Part shown: positions 10,765 to 22,261 of the stretch, in pieces
Numbering within the stretch: the first letter of the stretch is position 1
Layout of the letters: each line of letters begins with the position of its first letter
DNA from: Bicyclus anynana
Taxonomy: Eukaryota > Arthropoda > Insecta > Lepidoptera > Nymphalidae
Direction of reading: 5' to 3'
Length of the DNA stretch: 64,000 nucleotides
NCBI RefSeq assembly: GCF_947172395.1
Contig: NC_069083.1
Span: forward strand, 4,992,501-5,056,500
Translations under genes and position numbers: made by a program
The notes under the pieces: generated by a model
Databases searched by the model: none
The model's input: the letters and a program-made list of their open reading frames with translations, nothing else
Told to the model about the DNA's origin: nothing

Positions 10765-11275
10765 GAATTAGATGCCAACTAATATTATAAAGAGGAAAGA
10801 TTTGATTGTTTGTTTGTATGTTTTGAATTATGACCTCTGCCTCCGATTCCGGAGGGTGTGGGTTCGAATCCGGTCCGGGGCATGCACCTCCAACTTTTCA
10901 GATGTGCGCATTTTAAGAAATTAAATATCACGTGTCTCAAACATTGAAGGAAAACATCGTGAGGAAACCTGCATACTAGAGAATTTTCTTAATTCTCTGC
11001 GTATGTGAAGTCTGCCAATCCAATTGGGCCAGCGTGGTGGACTATTGGCCTAGCCCCTCTCATTCTGAGGGGAGATTTGAGCTCAGCAGTGAGGCGAAAA
11101 TGGGTTGATAAGATGATGTTTTGAATAGGCTCTGAAACTACTGAACAGGTTTCTGATAAATTCTATCACTGTTGGGAAGCTACACCGTCTCCAAGTTCTA
11201 TAAGCTTTATTTTATCCCCATATTCCTACGGGAATGAGAACCACGCAGGTGAAACCGCGCGGGGTCCAAATCTCC
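10765..11275 (-). mobile_element. Helitron-like repeat split by a SINE-1 insertion
   Basis: The left half (CTAATATTATAAAGAGGAAAG) and the right half (from about 11127, ending GTGAAACCGCGCGGGGTCC) are one minus-strand element interrupted at 10829-11115. The break has an 11-bp duplication, ATGTTTTGAAT, at 10818-10828 and 11116-11126. Confidence 0.75.
10829..11115 (+). mobile_element. SINE-1, 5'-truncated, with target-site duplication
   Basis: It begins inside the tRNA-like head (TATGACCTCTGCCTCCG), has box B GGTTCGAATCC, and ends ATGGGTTGATAAG. The 11-bp duplication on both sides shows a retrotransposition event and fixes the ends of the insert. Confidence 0.85.
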
Positions 11276-11619
11276 TATAAGTCTATGACTCTAATCTCCA
11301 ATGAGACTTCTTTGTTGTAATGTTATAATGCGCAAAGTATACTTTGTTCTCTTCCTTAGTTTGAGAATGTGTAACCGAAACAGGCACAAAACAGTTGAAA
11401 AAGTCGCCAATTGAATTAATTCGAAGGTATAGATAAGTATTATTGCGCAAAGAATTTCAATCGCAATTCAACGCGGGAATGCTGTCTGCGTGATGGGCAC
11501 CCTACCAAGGGCGGCAAATTTTGATAAGTATTTTTAGGTATTAGTTTTAATTTTAATTTATTTTAATTTTATAGTTAGATATAATGATATTTCCTTTTAT
11601 TTTATTTTATAATCATTCA

Positions 11620-13315
11620 CGCTCCATACATTTTTGGGCTCTTTTTGAAAGTGCCGGCCAACAAAAAAAAATGGCACGACTCGTTAGAATTAATTAAAAT
11701 TTATTATTATTTTAATATTGGAGCAATAGCTAATATGGCATAAAAGTTGTCAGGTGGCTCTGAACCAAGTTATACAGGTTCGACAATTCGTTATTTCCAT
11801 ACATTTTGTCAATTTTCAAAAGTGCCCGCTAAGAAAAAAAACTGATACGTATCGTTAGAACTGCTCATTTGGAATAATAGTTAGTATGGCACAAATGTTG
11901 TAAGATTGCTCTGAATCGAGTTATACAGGTTCGATGACTCGTCACTTCTATACATATTTTTTGAGTCTTGTAAGTGCCCACCAACAATATAAATGATGCG
12001 TATCGTTGTAACTAGCCATTTGCAGCAACAGTTACTATGGCATACACATTATAGTATAGCTCTGTGTCCAGTTATACAGTTTCGATGATTCGTCAAATCC
12101 ATATCTGGTCATTTGTGGCAATAGTTAGTATGACACGAATGTTGTAGGATTGCTCTAAACCAAGTTATACAGGTTAAATAGCCTGCCATCTCCATACATT
12201 TTATTGATTTTAAAAGGTGCCTGCCAATAAAATTCTTACAGGTATCATTTTAACTGATCATTTAGACATACTTTGTCAGTTAGTATGGCAGACACGTTGT
12301 ATCAATGATCTGATCTAAGTTATACAGGTGTGACTATTTGTAATATCCATACATTTTCTTGATTTTTCAGTGCCAAACTATAAAAATGGTACGTATCATT
12401 ATAACTGGTGATATTAGGTCGAACCAAACTGATCGTGCCGCGATGCAAGAACCAAGTCATGACTAAGGGCCCCGTATTCGAAACTAGTCGGGCATACTCT
12501 GACCTAATATCACGTGAGTTTTAGCCGTGTTTTATAATCAATTAATAGTAATGGGGAACATTAAATAGGTAATAATGATGAATACTCAGCTAATAATATG
12601 AAATAAATTCATCATTATTTGTTATTTTCGTCCTTCTGGACCGTTTCTGCACTTGGCCATGTGATTGGCCGTTGTGCGTGTATTTGTTGTTATTCAAGCC
12701 TGTAAACCGAAATTACCATTATTTGAAGAACTCAATAAAACGTTTTTATTTCTCTCAATGCACAATAACACAATTTTTAGTTACATTTGCAGCATTATGT
12801 TGAATTTGTGCAAATGCTTAGAATCATTATTTCTATATTTTATTATTGCTTTTATGTTTTCCAACTTTGTCGGAAATCAAAGTAAGAAAGTTTTATAACT
12901 TGTTTCAGTACTATAATTGTTTCAGTAACTAACTATTGCTCCTAATGACTAGTTTTAACGTTAAATACCTTATTTTAGGTGAACGGAACTTTAAAAAATC
13001 AGTAAAATATATGGATTGGACGAATTATCGAAGCTGTATAACTCGACACAAAGCTATACTACAATGTTTATGCCATAGTAACTATTGCTGCAAATGGCTA
13101 GTTAAAACGATACGTATGATTTATTTTGTTTGCGGCCACTTACAAAACTCAGTAAAATGTATATAAGTGACGAGTCAACGAACCTGTATAACTTGGTTCA
13201 GTGCAGTCCTACAACATTTGAGCCGTAGTAACTATTGCACCAAATGGATAGTTCTAACGATACGTACCAGATTTTTTTCTTGGCGGGCACTTTCAAAAAG
13301 GGCCCAAAATGAATG
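11620..13315. mobile_element. Foldback element with tandem-repeat arms, about 1.7 kb
   Basis: The outer ends are inverted copies: ATCATTCA..., TTTTGGGCTCTTTTTGAAAG on the left against CTTTCAAAAAGGGCCCAAAA...TGAATGAT on the right. The left arm (to about 12420) is about five diverged tandem units of roughly 120-180 bases, each with CATACATTTT, GTACGTATCGTTAGAACT-like, AATAGTTAGTATGGCA and AGTTATACAGGTTCGA. The right arm (about 12940-13315) has two to three of the same units inverted. The middle has an inner inverted repeat (GTGATATTAGGTC / GACCTAATATCAC) and an unrelated AT-rich part whose open frame (12665-12898) I do not recognise. Confidence 0.8.
12407..12515. repeat. Inner 13-bp inverted repeat within the foldback element
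   Basis: GTGATATTAGGTC near 12408 and GACCTAATATCAC near 12502 are perfect inverted copies about 80 bases apart. This may be a smaller MITE inserted between the arms. Part of the adjoining text (TCACGTGAGTTTTAGCCGTGTT) has a relative near 39700-39760. Confidence 0.6.
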
Positions 13316-13678
13316 ATCTCCTTTAGCCTAGTTAAATATTATTGTTTTAGCTAGTATTACTTAACTGCATTTTATTAACTGTATTAGTTTGTTGGTCCAC
13401 TTTTTTCTTTACATCTCGTTTCCGTCTTTTGTCTTCACTTGTTATTATGTTTTAAACATACTTACTCAATAATAACTTTAAAAATGTACGCACATTAAAT
13501 ACTTCGTGACGCAGAAACCACGTCACTGATTCAACGTAAATATGAAAACAGGTTTTCTTACTATGGCATAAGTAATTTTAATGCTCTGTTTTAAGTAAGG
13601 AAACAATCATTTTCTCAAGACAGTTAATTAACCATATTGCACATTAAATTATAACGGTTAGCCTTAGACTCCTATGTT

Positions 13679-14004
13679 TTTTTTTAATTCTGTACAAGTT
13701 AGCCCTTGACTACAATCTCACCTGATGGTAAGTGATGATGTTGTCTAAGATGGAAGCGGGCTAACTTGTTAGGAGGAGGATGAAAATCCACACCCCTTTC
13801 GGTTTCTACACGGCATCGTACCAGAACGCTGAATCGCTTGGCGGTACGTCTTTGCCGGTAGGGTGGTAACTAGCCACGGCCGAAGCCTCCCACCAGCCAG
13901 ACCTGGACAAGTTAAGAAAATCTCAATCTGCCCAGCCGGGGATCGAACCCAGGACCTCCGTCTTGTAAATCCACCGCGCATTCCACTGCGCCACGGAGGC
14001 CGTC
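13679..14004 (-). mobile_element. SINE-3, near full length
   Basis: Same structure as the copy at 9273-9606 and highly similar to it. The minus strand starts GACGGCCTCCGTGGCGCAG; the plus-strand side starts with a short T-run. Open frames on both strands are repeat shadows. Confidence 0.85.
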
Positions 14005-14419
14005 AAAATGCTATGTGCTATCTCAGCAACTATGTTATGAAGCAGAAAACTTAGTAGCTGTTAGAGAAAACTAAAGTAACATTTAAAAAAATAAAAAATA
14101 CACCACTACCTACAAACTAGCATAATATACATATCGTCTTATCGACATTGTCCTGCAGTTATGTGAGTGAACCTTTATAATAGAATCAATCCCATTCTGA
14201 GAATGTATTTTGTGGATTCAAATGTTTTACAATAATTAGGATCTTGACTAGACTTAATGTAGCTAATGCGTACAACAGCGCAGCTTCAGTACTTTATTTT
14301 CTTTGTGTACAACAATATTTAAATAAAGTGTATGTAAAGAAAATATAATTAATTGAATGCAAGTGAATCCAGCTATTTTATTTCACTTCAATTTCAAAAG
14401 AACACTGATAATATTAGAT

Positions 14420-14619
14420 ACTAGCTGACGCCGCACGGTTTCACCCGCGTGGTTCCCGTTCCCGTAGGAATACGGGGATAATATAAATAAGCCTTTAACC
14501 TTCTTCGATAAATCGGCTATCTAACATTGAAAGAATTTTTCAAATCAGACCAGAAGTTTCTGAGATTAACGCACTCAAACAAACAAACATATTCTTCAGC
14601 TTTATAATATTAGTATAGA
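14420..14619 (+). mobile_element. Lep1-like repeat, full copy
   Basis: ACTAGCTGACGCCGCACGG at the start and CTTTATAATATTAGTATAG at the end, with the usual inner words. Confidence 0.7.
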
Positions 14620-14884
14620 ACATAAATGATACGACTCCCGAAAATTAATGCATTAATGTGGACAAGCCTTTACAATAGAACCAATTCCATTCTATGAATA
14701 TGATAATAATTAACGTCTTTTACAAGTCGCTTACATAGCGGGAAATCATTAAGCTCTTATAAATATTTTCTCAGTCTAGGCCTATAACACAATTAATTAT
14801 GGGATTATCAATAATTTTCTCTTCACGTTAGTAATAATTTATACATGTGTCTATACAATATTGTTTTTCAATATTAGTTGATTT

Positions 14885-15095
14885 ATATCTGCTGGCCTAC
14901 TCACTATTTCGGTCTTTAATATCAATCTATTGAAATAAACATCAAATCAATTGTTAAAATGTCATCCATTTACTGTATGATATCCACCAGTAAGCACCGG
15001 ATGGCATTTGTTACATAATCTCAATTTCTTTTAAATCAACTAGCATATTATGTCAAAGATAGTGAGTTTGCCTCCTGGAAGGGACATGTACGTAG
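14885..15095. repeat. Unclassified dispersed repeat (copy 1 of 3)
   Basis: It contains ACATCAAATCAATTG, TACTGTATGATATCCACCAG and ATTTGTTACATA. Further copies lie at about 49080-49240 and 52260-52420. Its class is unknown. Confidence 0.6.
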
Positions 15096-15265
15096 ACATA
15101 TTGACGTATCCATCATTGAGTAGATATTTTAATAACATTCATTATTAATTTTTAATTAAAGCTTAGTACATTTATATTCATTATTAAAATAATAATAATA
15201 AATATAAATGTATTAAGCTTGTTTTCTATAAATTATGTACTTAACCATCATCCGATTTTTAATAA

Positions 15266-15400
15266 ATTAAATAGCACGTGTCTCAAACGGTAAAGGAAAA
15301 ACATTGTGAGGAAATCTGCATACCAGAGAATTTTCTTAATTCTCTGCCTGTGTGAAGTCTGCCAATCCGCATTGGGGCAGCGTGGTCTAACCCCTCTCAT
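15266..15400 (+). mobile_element. SINE-1, 3' part
   Basis: It runs from CACGTGTCTCAAACGGTAAAGG through GTGAAGTCTGCCAATCCGC to CTAACCCCTCTCAT. The tRNA-like head and the tail are missing. Confidence 0.75.
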
Positions 15401-15401
15401 A

Positions 15402-15640
15402 ACCCCGCAAAAAGTGATCCGACTTTAGCGACTCCACTAAGCGTGCACGTGCATAATTCCGTGTTTACTTATATTGTATATTTATCTTAGACCTATATAG
15501 TTTATAAACTTCCTAAACATACGACGCGATATTGTAGACACTATTTAGCTATTATGTGTTTAAATAACTGTTTTTGTTTATAAAGCGACTAAATGAAATT
15601 AAGACAATTATTCATATTTTGTCCGCCTTAGTTTTGATGC
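15402..15640 (+). mobile_element. Solo arm of an inverted-repeat element
   Basis: CGCAAAAAGTGATCCGA, CTCCACTAAGCG, CGATATTGTAGACA and GCGACTAAATGAAATTAA match each arm of the element at 55545-56215. Here only one arm is present. Confidence 0.65.
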
Positions 15641-15659
15641 CTTATCTTTAGTATAAAAT

Positions 15660-16415
15660 ATCATTGCCCGCCACGGTAAAGTCCAAAAATTAACTCATTA
15701 CTAGGCACATCTAGTCATTAAAATTTAACTCTACTTAAGCCTATAGGTCGGTTATTTATACAAGTGAATTGATTCAGACTTAATATAAAATCGTTATTAC
15801 TCAGCCACTGGTTTGGAAGACAGATTTCTACAAAGACTTCGAAGAATTTCGGTGAAATTCTAGCAATATCTGATACTCACCGGTAGGCAAATAACTAGTC
15901 ATTTAAAATTAAGTTTCTGTGAATTGCTGAAAATTTAAATCATTCATTTATTGTTCCAATATGTAAATAACTGCGTAGCAAAAATACAACACCCAACAAA
16001 ATATGCTATTAGTAATCCTTCTTTTGTTTTCAAATGACTCATCCTTTTTAAACACACACGTTTTCTTCACTTACATGCTTCTCATATATTTAAACCACGT
16101 CAGTTTAAATTGTTGCAACATGACACATATAATTTCAATCATCAATCTAACGTAATATAGACGTTCACTTTAATTAATTAATTATATTATGTAGATCACC
16201 GGTTCTCAACCTTATTTGGAGATTTTTTTTCGGATCCAGAATCAAAAGGGCCCAGTTTCTTTTCAAAATTATTCACATTATCCAAATAAATGTAGATTTA
16301 AAGTATCTTTAAAATCAATTTATTTTCCACCTACATAGATTTTACTAAATAAAATAATATTTAGGCTATTTTATTTAGTCCTAAAATATTTTTTTATAAT
16401 TTAATATATATTGTA
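15660..16415. other. Intergenic, nothing recognised
   Basis: AT-rich sequence with no convincing open frame, RNA gene or named repeat. Confidence 0.5.
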
Positions 16416-16420
16416 TATCA

Positions 16421-16780
16421 GACGGCCGCGTGGCGCAGTAAGGTTACTTGCTTTCTGCATCTACGGTTTGGGGTTCAATTCCCACAACTGAAAAATATTT
16501 GTGTGATGAGCATGGGTGTTTTTAAATGTCTGGGTGTATTTATACATTATGTAAGTATTATATAAATTTCATAATCATCATTATCAACCCATAATCGGCT
16601 CACTGCTGAGCACGTGTCTCAGAATGAGAGGGGTTAAGCCAATAGTCCAACACGCTGGCCCAATGCGGATATAAATTTATAATTGATAAAATCTGCTTCC
16701 TTAGAACACACCACCGGTTTTATGCTTACTTTGGGGCTAAGTAGTAATGTGTCTATTGTTTAACTATATTTATATTTATT
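16421..16780 (+). mobile_element. SINE-2 interrupted by a SINE-1 fragment
   Basis: The head GGCCGCGTGGCGCAGTAAGG and box B GGGGTTCAATTCCCA begin the element. A minus-strand SINE-1 3' end (about 16583-16670, with GGCTCACTGCTGAGCACG) is inserted. SINE-2 then resumes to CTTACTTTGGGGCTAAG. Flanking ATAAATTT words look like the target duplication. Confidence 0.75.
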
Positions 16781-16801
16781 TGATTTATTGATTTGCCTAC
16801 C

Positions 16802-16975
16802 TTTTTTTTTTTTTTTTTTATTCTTTACAAGTTAGCCCTTGACTACAATCTCACCTGATGGTATGTGATGATGCAGTCTAAGATGGAAGCGGGCTAACTT
16901 GTTAGGAGGAGGATGAAAATCCACACTCCTATCGGTTTCTACACGGCATCGTACCGGAACGCTAAATCGCTTGAC
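16802..16975 (-). mobile_element. SINE-3, truncated
   Basis: A T-run at 16804-16819, then TACAAGTTAGCCCTTGAC through CACGGCATCGTACCGGAACG. It stops abruptly after AAATCGCTTGA, so the tRNA-like head is absent. Confidence 0.8.
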
Positions 16976-16999
16976 CTTCCCTTATGTGCCATCTCAATG

Positions 17000-17825
17000 C
17001 CTTCCAATTTTCTTATCTTACTACTGCGTCCTTGAAAGTTTCAAACGCCCACAGGGGGGCGTTATCGCCCACTTTGAGAACCTGTGAATTGTAGAAGATC
17101 TATCACGATAAATATGTAAAAGATGACTAGTGCTGTTTGTTTCTTGATGTTGTGTGTAGAGTTCACAACATCTGCAGGGAAAGCGAGACTTCACAGATTC
17201 AAAAATGCATTGCTTACCCTGACTCAATACGAACCTGTATTGGAAATGGAAACTTAATTTTTTTACTAGTGTCTTTAACTATTGTATGTACGTATACTGC
17301 ATACCCAAGTTAAATGTCTATGGCACGCCACTGGGACGGGGTTTCATCCCTCACACGAGGCAGAGGTTCGAGTCTCACAGAAGATGCCCTTAGTGAGTAG
17401 ATCCCTGTATTTTCTTTTGCCTTCGAGCCCCACCAGGCGCTGCTACTGCGCTACACTCAGAAGTAAAAAAATGTGATAGCTATAGAGGCTCTCAGTTCTC
17501 AAACAGAAACATAAAAAGAAAATAAATTAGCATTTATATGCCTCTCGTACATGGGAGCCCAAAATCATGTAGAACTGCTCTTCTCATTCAACGGTAGGTG
17601 GCTTTTTGTGCCAGAAACAGGAAAGCGAATTATAGAAAAGAGAAAAAAACAAACATGCTACGGGAAATAACACAAATTCCTATTTCAGCTATAAAAATAA
17701 CAAACTAACATCGTAAACATACTTTTAGTATCGCCTTAATGGTGTCCTACTTGTCAAAGGCTACAGACATTTCCAACGTTCGGGACGACCTCATGACCTC
17801 TTTGTCTATACTTCTGTACTTATTA
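17000..17825. other. Intergenic, unassigned
   Basis: Short open frames at 17021-17476 have no family signature. A SINE-like GGTTCGAGTCTCAC occurs near 17368. No gene can be supported. Confidence 0.45.
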
Positions 17826-17831
17826 ATATTA

Positions 17832-18195
17832 CCAGTAGACGCCGCGCGGTTTCACCCGCGTGGTTCCCATTCCCGTAGGAATACGGAGATAAAATATAGC
17901 CTATAGTCTTCCTCGATAAATGGGCTATCTAACACTGAAAGAATTTTTCTAATCGGACCAGTAGTTCCTGAGATTAGCGCGTTCAATCAAACAAACTGTT
18001 CAGCTTTATAATATTAGTATAGATATAGATGTAATAAGTTTGTGATATTTTAGGGGGTAATCTCTGAATGTACAAAACCGATTTCGATATACTTTTAGCA
18101 CTAGAATTCCACGTTATTTGTGAGTGTCAAAGGCTATATTTAATCCCCGTATCCCGACGTGGATGGAAACGCAGGTGAAACCGCGGGATTCTGCT
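17832..18195. mobile_element. Lep1-like repeat joined to an opposite-strand relative
   Basis: A full plus-strand Lep1-like copy (17832-18024) ends in AATATTAGTATAG. A minus-strand relative follows directly (GGGGGTAATCTCTGAATGTAC ... GTGAAACCGCGGGATTC), so the two lie tail to tail. Confidence 0.65.
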
Positions 18196-18199
18196 AGTA

Positions 18200-18890
18200 T
18201 AAAATAAGTTGCATAGAAATGTTCACATCTTTCAAGAACTTTTCACATCTCTTTCCAATATATTTGTTTAGTAACAATATATTATAGTTACAGTTTAGGC
18301 CGTATGCAATAATATTATGTCGTAACTTAACTTCAATGGTTCAATGCATAAATTTCAAATCAGTAGCCATTAATTGTTGTGTCAAACATAACAAACAAAC
18401 TGACTTTTGCATTTGTAATCATCATTAAGAGCGCGCAGCGCGTCGGTACGATATGGATAAAATTCGAAGCGCAAACGAGACGCCGAATTCTGACTTTCAC
18501 GTGAGTGAAAAGCACGGAGCGATTGACGCGCGACGCAAATTTTATAACGTGAGCGCCAAAACCATTTTTACCTAATTGCAAGTAAATTAAACAACATAAC
18601 GAAAAACAAAATGGCCATGTTCAAGATATAAACCTAATTTTCTATACAAAACAAAAATTTAAGAAAATAAGTTTGCTTTTCCTAAGATTGAAAGCAAAAT
18701 GTAAGCAAAACATGTATATTTCAAAAAAATAAACTATCGAGAAAAGTTTTACAAATTGTGTATTTTGTATAGTCATAACGAAGCTAACACTTTGAAATAT
18801 CATTTACCCAAATATCAGGCTCCTAACTTTTCCAGAATCTGAGATCCAGAACCATTTGTAACCACCAAATTACATATTGCACTCTTAACA
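18200..18890. other. Intergenic, with a GC-rich patch
   Basis: A GC-richer island at about 18425-18560 holds CGCGCAGCGCGTCGGTACG and ACGCGCGACGC. An overlapping minus-strand 73-aa frame has no family signature. It may be a transposon remnant. Confidence 0.4.
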
Positions 18891-18894
18891 AACC

Positions 18895-19160
18895 ATATCC
18901 CTCTCTCCTCAGAATGAGAGGGGTTAGGTCTTAATCCACCACGTAGGCCAAATGCGGATTGGCACAATTCACACACGTAGATAACTAAAACATTCTCAGG
19001 TATGCAGGTTTTCTCACGATGTTTTTTCTTCACCGATTGAGACACGTGATATTAATTTCTTAAAATGCACATAACTGAAAAGTTGGACGTGCATGCACCG
19101 TACCGGACTCGAACCTACGCCCTCCGAAACGAAGGCAGAGGTCACATCTACTGGGACAGA
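18895..19160 (-). mobile_element. SINE-1, near full length
   Basis: Plus-strand text runs from CTCAGAATGAGAGGGGTTAGG through CACGTGATATTAATTTC to GACTCGAACCTACGCCC (box B inverted) and CATCTACTGGGAC (box A region). Diverged. Confidence 0.8.
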
Positions 19161-19703
19161 AGACATAATATGTACAAGTATATAACTTAGGTTACCTTCA
19201 TGAAGTTTTTCACAGTTCATTTCAAAGTTGTACATGTGTGTAGTCACATACAAAACGCGTCAGCGCCATTTCTATTCTATCACCACATTAGTGTGTTTCA
19301 TTAACGTATACTAAAATGTCTTCAATATACATTACGTAGTTTTTTCTAAAAGACGTGAAAAGAAGTATGTTTCAAGCAGCATTGTGTAGAAAATGACATA
19401 AAATCTTGTAAAATGGTTTTGATACTTATACGTGAGTCTTTACATGTATAGTACACCCGTATACGCGACCGTGACACGAGACGTGTGACCCCGGACCATA
19501 CAGGCTTGGATTTTCTTAAATCCTAGGGTTGTCTCATCATTGTACTATATTATTTATACATAATATGTTATACATTATATAAGTTAGTCGTTGTTAATTT
19601 TTTTACAATAATATAAAAATTACGTACCTACATATCTATAACTACATATTATAAAAATTAAAAAGTAAATTATATCTAAAGACTCAGGCGTAGTAGAATG
19701 CGT

Positions 19704-19757
19704 CCGAATCGACGATCATTGGTAGTGTCTGGACACTACCAATTATCGTCGATTCGG
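19704..19757. repeat. 54-base near-perfect palindrome
   Basis: Arms 19704-19729 and 19732-19757 pair at 25 of 26 positions around a two-base centre. Inner part: TTGGTAGTGTC / GACACTACCAA. It can form a cruciform or a very tight RNA hairpin. It may be a degenerate transposon core. Confidence 0.85.
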
Positions 19758-19759
19758 AA

Positions 19760-20350
19760 GGCTGGCAGTATTGCCACGTTGTATAATACATAATTAATAA
19801 AATAAAAAGGGAATGAACAAATAAAAACCGAGGATCACAAAGAAATCCAATTTTCTGTATGTTGAGTACCTATTCAGTTTTGTATTCCTATTGTAATTCA
19901 GTATTGTGGAACTACTCGACGGACTTTCATGCTGTTTTCTGATAGATAAGCGAAGTTTATAAAAAACAAAGGTTATGCGATTCGTTAGATTTGCTCTGTT
20001 CTTTTAGATTTTTCTCATTTTTATTTATTTCTAACTTTTTTTTAACTAAAATTTTGACTCGAACATTTGATATTACGCAAACAACGATTACTAGATACAT
20101 CATACATTACATTACTTAGCTTATTTATATAGATACTATAGTAGCTAATAGGTTTAGTTATAAAAACATAAGTACCTCAGTTGTATTTCCAGTAAACCAT
20201 TTACCTTTCAGTATCATCGCACGTTAGTTCTTGAAAAGGATGTAGTACTAAGTACCTACTATGTTTAATTTAAGGTACCGTCTCACTAGCGTATAATTTG
20301 CAGCTGGTCGATCGCACACTAATGCTGATGCATCATCGTCATCAATTATT
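19760..20350. other. Intergenic, AT-rich
   Basis: No supported feature. Confidence 0.5.
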
Positions 20351-20352
20351 AT

Positions 20353-20645
20353 GACGACCTACGTGGCGCAGTGGTATCCGCGGTGGATTTACAAGACGGA
20401 GTTCCTGGGTACGATCTTCTGCTGTGCCGAATAAGGTCTGGCTGGTCGGAGGCTTCGGCCGTGGCGTTACCATCCTACCGGCAAAGACGTACCGCCAAGC
20501 AATTTAACGTTCCGGTATGATGCCGTGTAGAAGGAGTGTGGATTCTCATCCTGCTCCTAACAAGTTAGCCCGCTTCCATCTAAGATTGTATCATCACATA
20601 CCATCAAGTGAGATTGAAGTCAAGAGCTAACTTGTAAATTAATAA
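20353..20645 (+). mobile_element. SINE-3, diverged full copy
   Basis: GACCTACGTGGCGCAGTGG starts the head. TACCGGCAAAGACGTACCGCC and TTAGCCCGCTTCCATCTAAG are in the body, and AGAGCTAACTTGTAAATT closes it. The box B region is damaged (GGGTACGATCTTC). Confidence 0.8.
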
Positions 20646-20651
20646 AAATCT

Positions 20652-20815
20652 TCATCATCATTAACAGACGATGGGCATCCACTGGACATAGGTATCTTGT
20701 AAAGGCTTCCAAATGCCTTAAGCCTCATACATCTAGCGTTTCCCTGAATTCCCTGGATAAATGTCGTCGGTCGATCTAGCGCAGTTCAAACAAACCCGCG
20801 CTTTCCGGTGCAGGG
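20652..20815 (-). mobile_element. RTE-like LINE 3' end, diverged
   Basis: CATCATCATTAACAGACGATGG, then CCACTGGACATAGG and TTCCGGTGCAGGGTCG, follow the order of the other RTE-like 3' ends but are more diverged. Confidence 0.65.
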
Positions 20816-20919
20816 TCGTCTATCCAGCAGCTTGAGATTCAACGTCTATCGTCAATTTATAAGCTATTGGATAGAAGCAGGCGTTACTCTGCGGAAGTTC
20901 ATCATGAATATATAATAAT

Positions 20920-21440
20920 TTATTTATTTTGTTAAGATTCGCGAAAAGCCGACGAACCCATGCGACAACGTCACCCAGGTCCGACAAAATACTCTCTACA
21001 TACGTTTCACTCCGAAACCGGAGCGGAGCATCCTCAGGAGATGGTGACTCTAAAACGAGCAATTGCAAAGTCTCAGCAGCAATTGCACGTTGTAGAATCA
21101 ACATGTATGTTAGTTTGGATGTTTGTTACTCTTTAACTGAAGCGATTTGGCTGAAATTTGGAATGGAAACAGATTAACACATAGGCTACTTTTTATCCCG
21201 AAAAAATCCATGGATTCCAGAGATTTGCGAAAATCTGATGATTTTGATGGTATGAATGTTTGTTACTCTTTCACGCCTCAGATAGTGAACAGAATCATCT
21301 GAAATTTAAATAAGAGATAGATTATATATCTGTATTAACACATAGGCTACTTTTTATCCCGGAAAAATCCATGGTTCCCGCGGGATTTGTGAAAAACTAA
21401 ATTCCACGCGGAGGAAGTCGCGGGCGTCCGCTAGCAATTA
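20920..21440 (+). mobile_element. Repeat-derived block with two tandem MINE-like units
   Basis: A GC-rich stretch (CGGAGCGGAGCATCCTCAGGAG) is open on both strands but carries no gene signature. Two copies of the repeat also seen at 193-405 follow (GTTTGTTACTCTTTAACTG; CACATAGGCTACTTTTTATCCCG). Confidence 0.55.
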
Positions 21441-21444
21441 ATAA

Positions 21445-22030
21445 TTATACCAATACCCAACTGGTTTGACTCGAAATTTTTAGTTTGGTTGACAACGACT
21501 TAAGCAAAAGCACGAAAGAGTGGTAGTCAGTAAAATTAACAGGCACGGAGTTAATAAAATTAACCCACCTGAAACCTATTTACGAGTATAACTTTTTCCT
21601 ACTTGCAAGATGATAATTTATTGTATTACATTATTAAGTAGGTTAAGGATATACGCCTTGCCATCCAGGGAGGTAATAGCGACTGTGTAAGCCCAAGGGT
21701 GAACAAAAATAAATTAAATTTCAAAGAAGATATATTCTTTTAAATTATGAATTATTGTAGAATTAATGAATGAATTATTCTTATACACATTGTATTAATC
21801 TTGATAAAGTAGTGTATCTAATAGTCTTAGATATCCAATAATCACTAGAAGAAATTCGAAGCGGTAACCCTACTGGGTATTAAGTAACCAGTCCACTTGA
21901 CATTGTAACTTGTGTGCCTCGTAACCGCGTTAGAGAAAGACTTGCATATTAATACCCTTATCACTATTTATGACATTACGAGTACATAACGGACGACCGT
22001 GACTACGGCCACGTGGAATTGAATTTTCTT
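21445..22030. other. Intergenic, AT-rich
   Basis: No supported gene or named repeat. Confidence 0.5.
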
Positions 22031-22039
22031 TAGAAGGAC

Positions 22040-22245
22040 TAATTTATGCTATCATCATCATCATCATTATCGGCTCACTGCTGAGCTCGAGTCTCCTCTC
22101 AGAATGAGAGGGGTTAGGCCAATAGTCCATCACGCTGGCCGAATGCAGATTGGCAGACTTCACACAAAGAGAATTAAGAAAATTCTCTGGTGTGCTGGTT
22201 TGCTCACGATAATTTCTTTCACCGTTTGAGACATATGCTATTTAA
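22040..22245 (-). mobile_element. SINE-1, 3' two-thirds
   Basis: From TCATCATCATTATCGGCTCAC through CTCAGAATGAGAGGGGTTAGG and GACTTCACACA to CACCGTTTGAGACATATG. The head is missing. Confidence 0.8.
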
Positions 22246-22261
22246 TTTATGCTATACCGAG

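Noticed and set aside
12665..13166. Open frames of 76-77 aa in the 12.6-13.2 kb region
   Set aside because: They lie within the foldback element, one of them across its tandem repeat arms, and show no domain.
20820..21177. Two frames of 82-94 aa on opposite strands
   Set aside because: They overlap each other in a GC-rich repeat block next to MINE-like units and carry no family signature.
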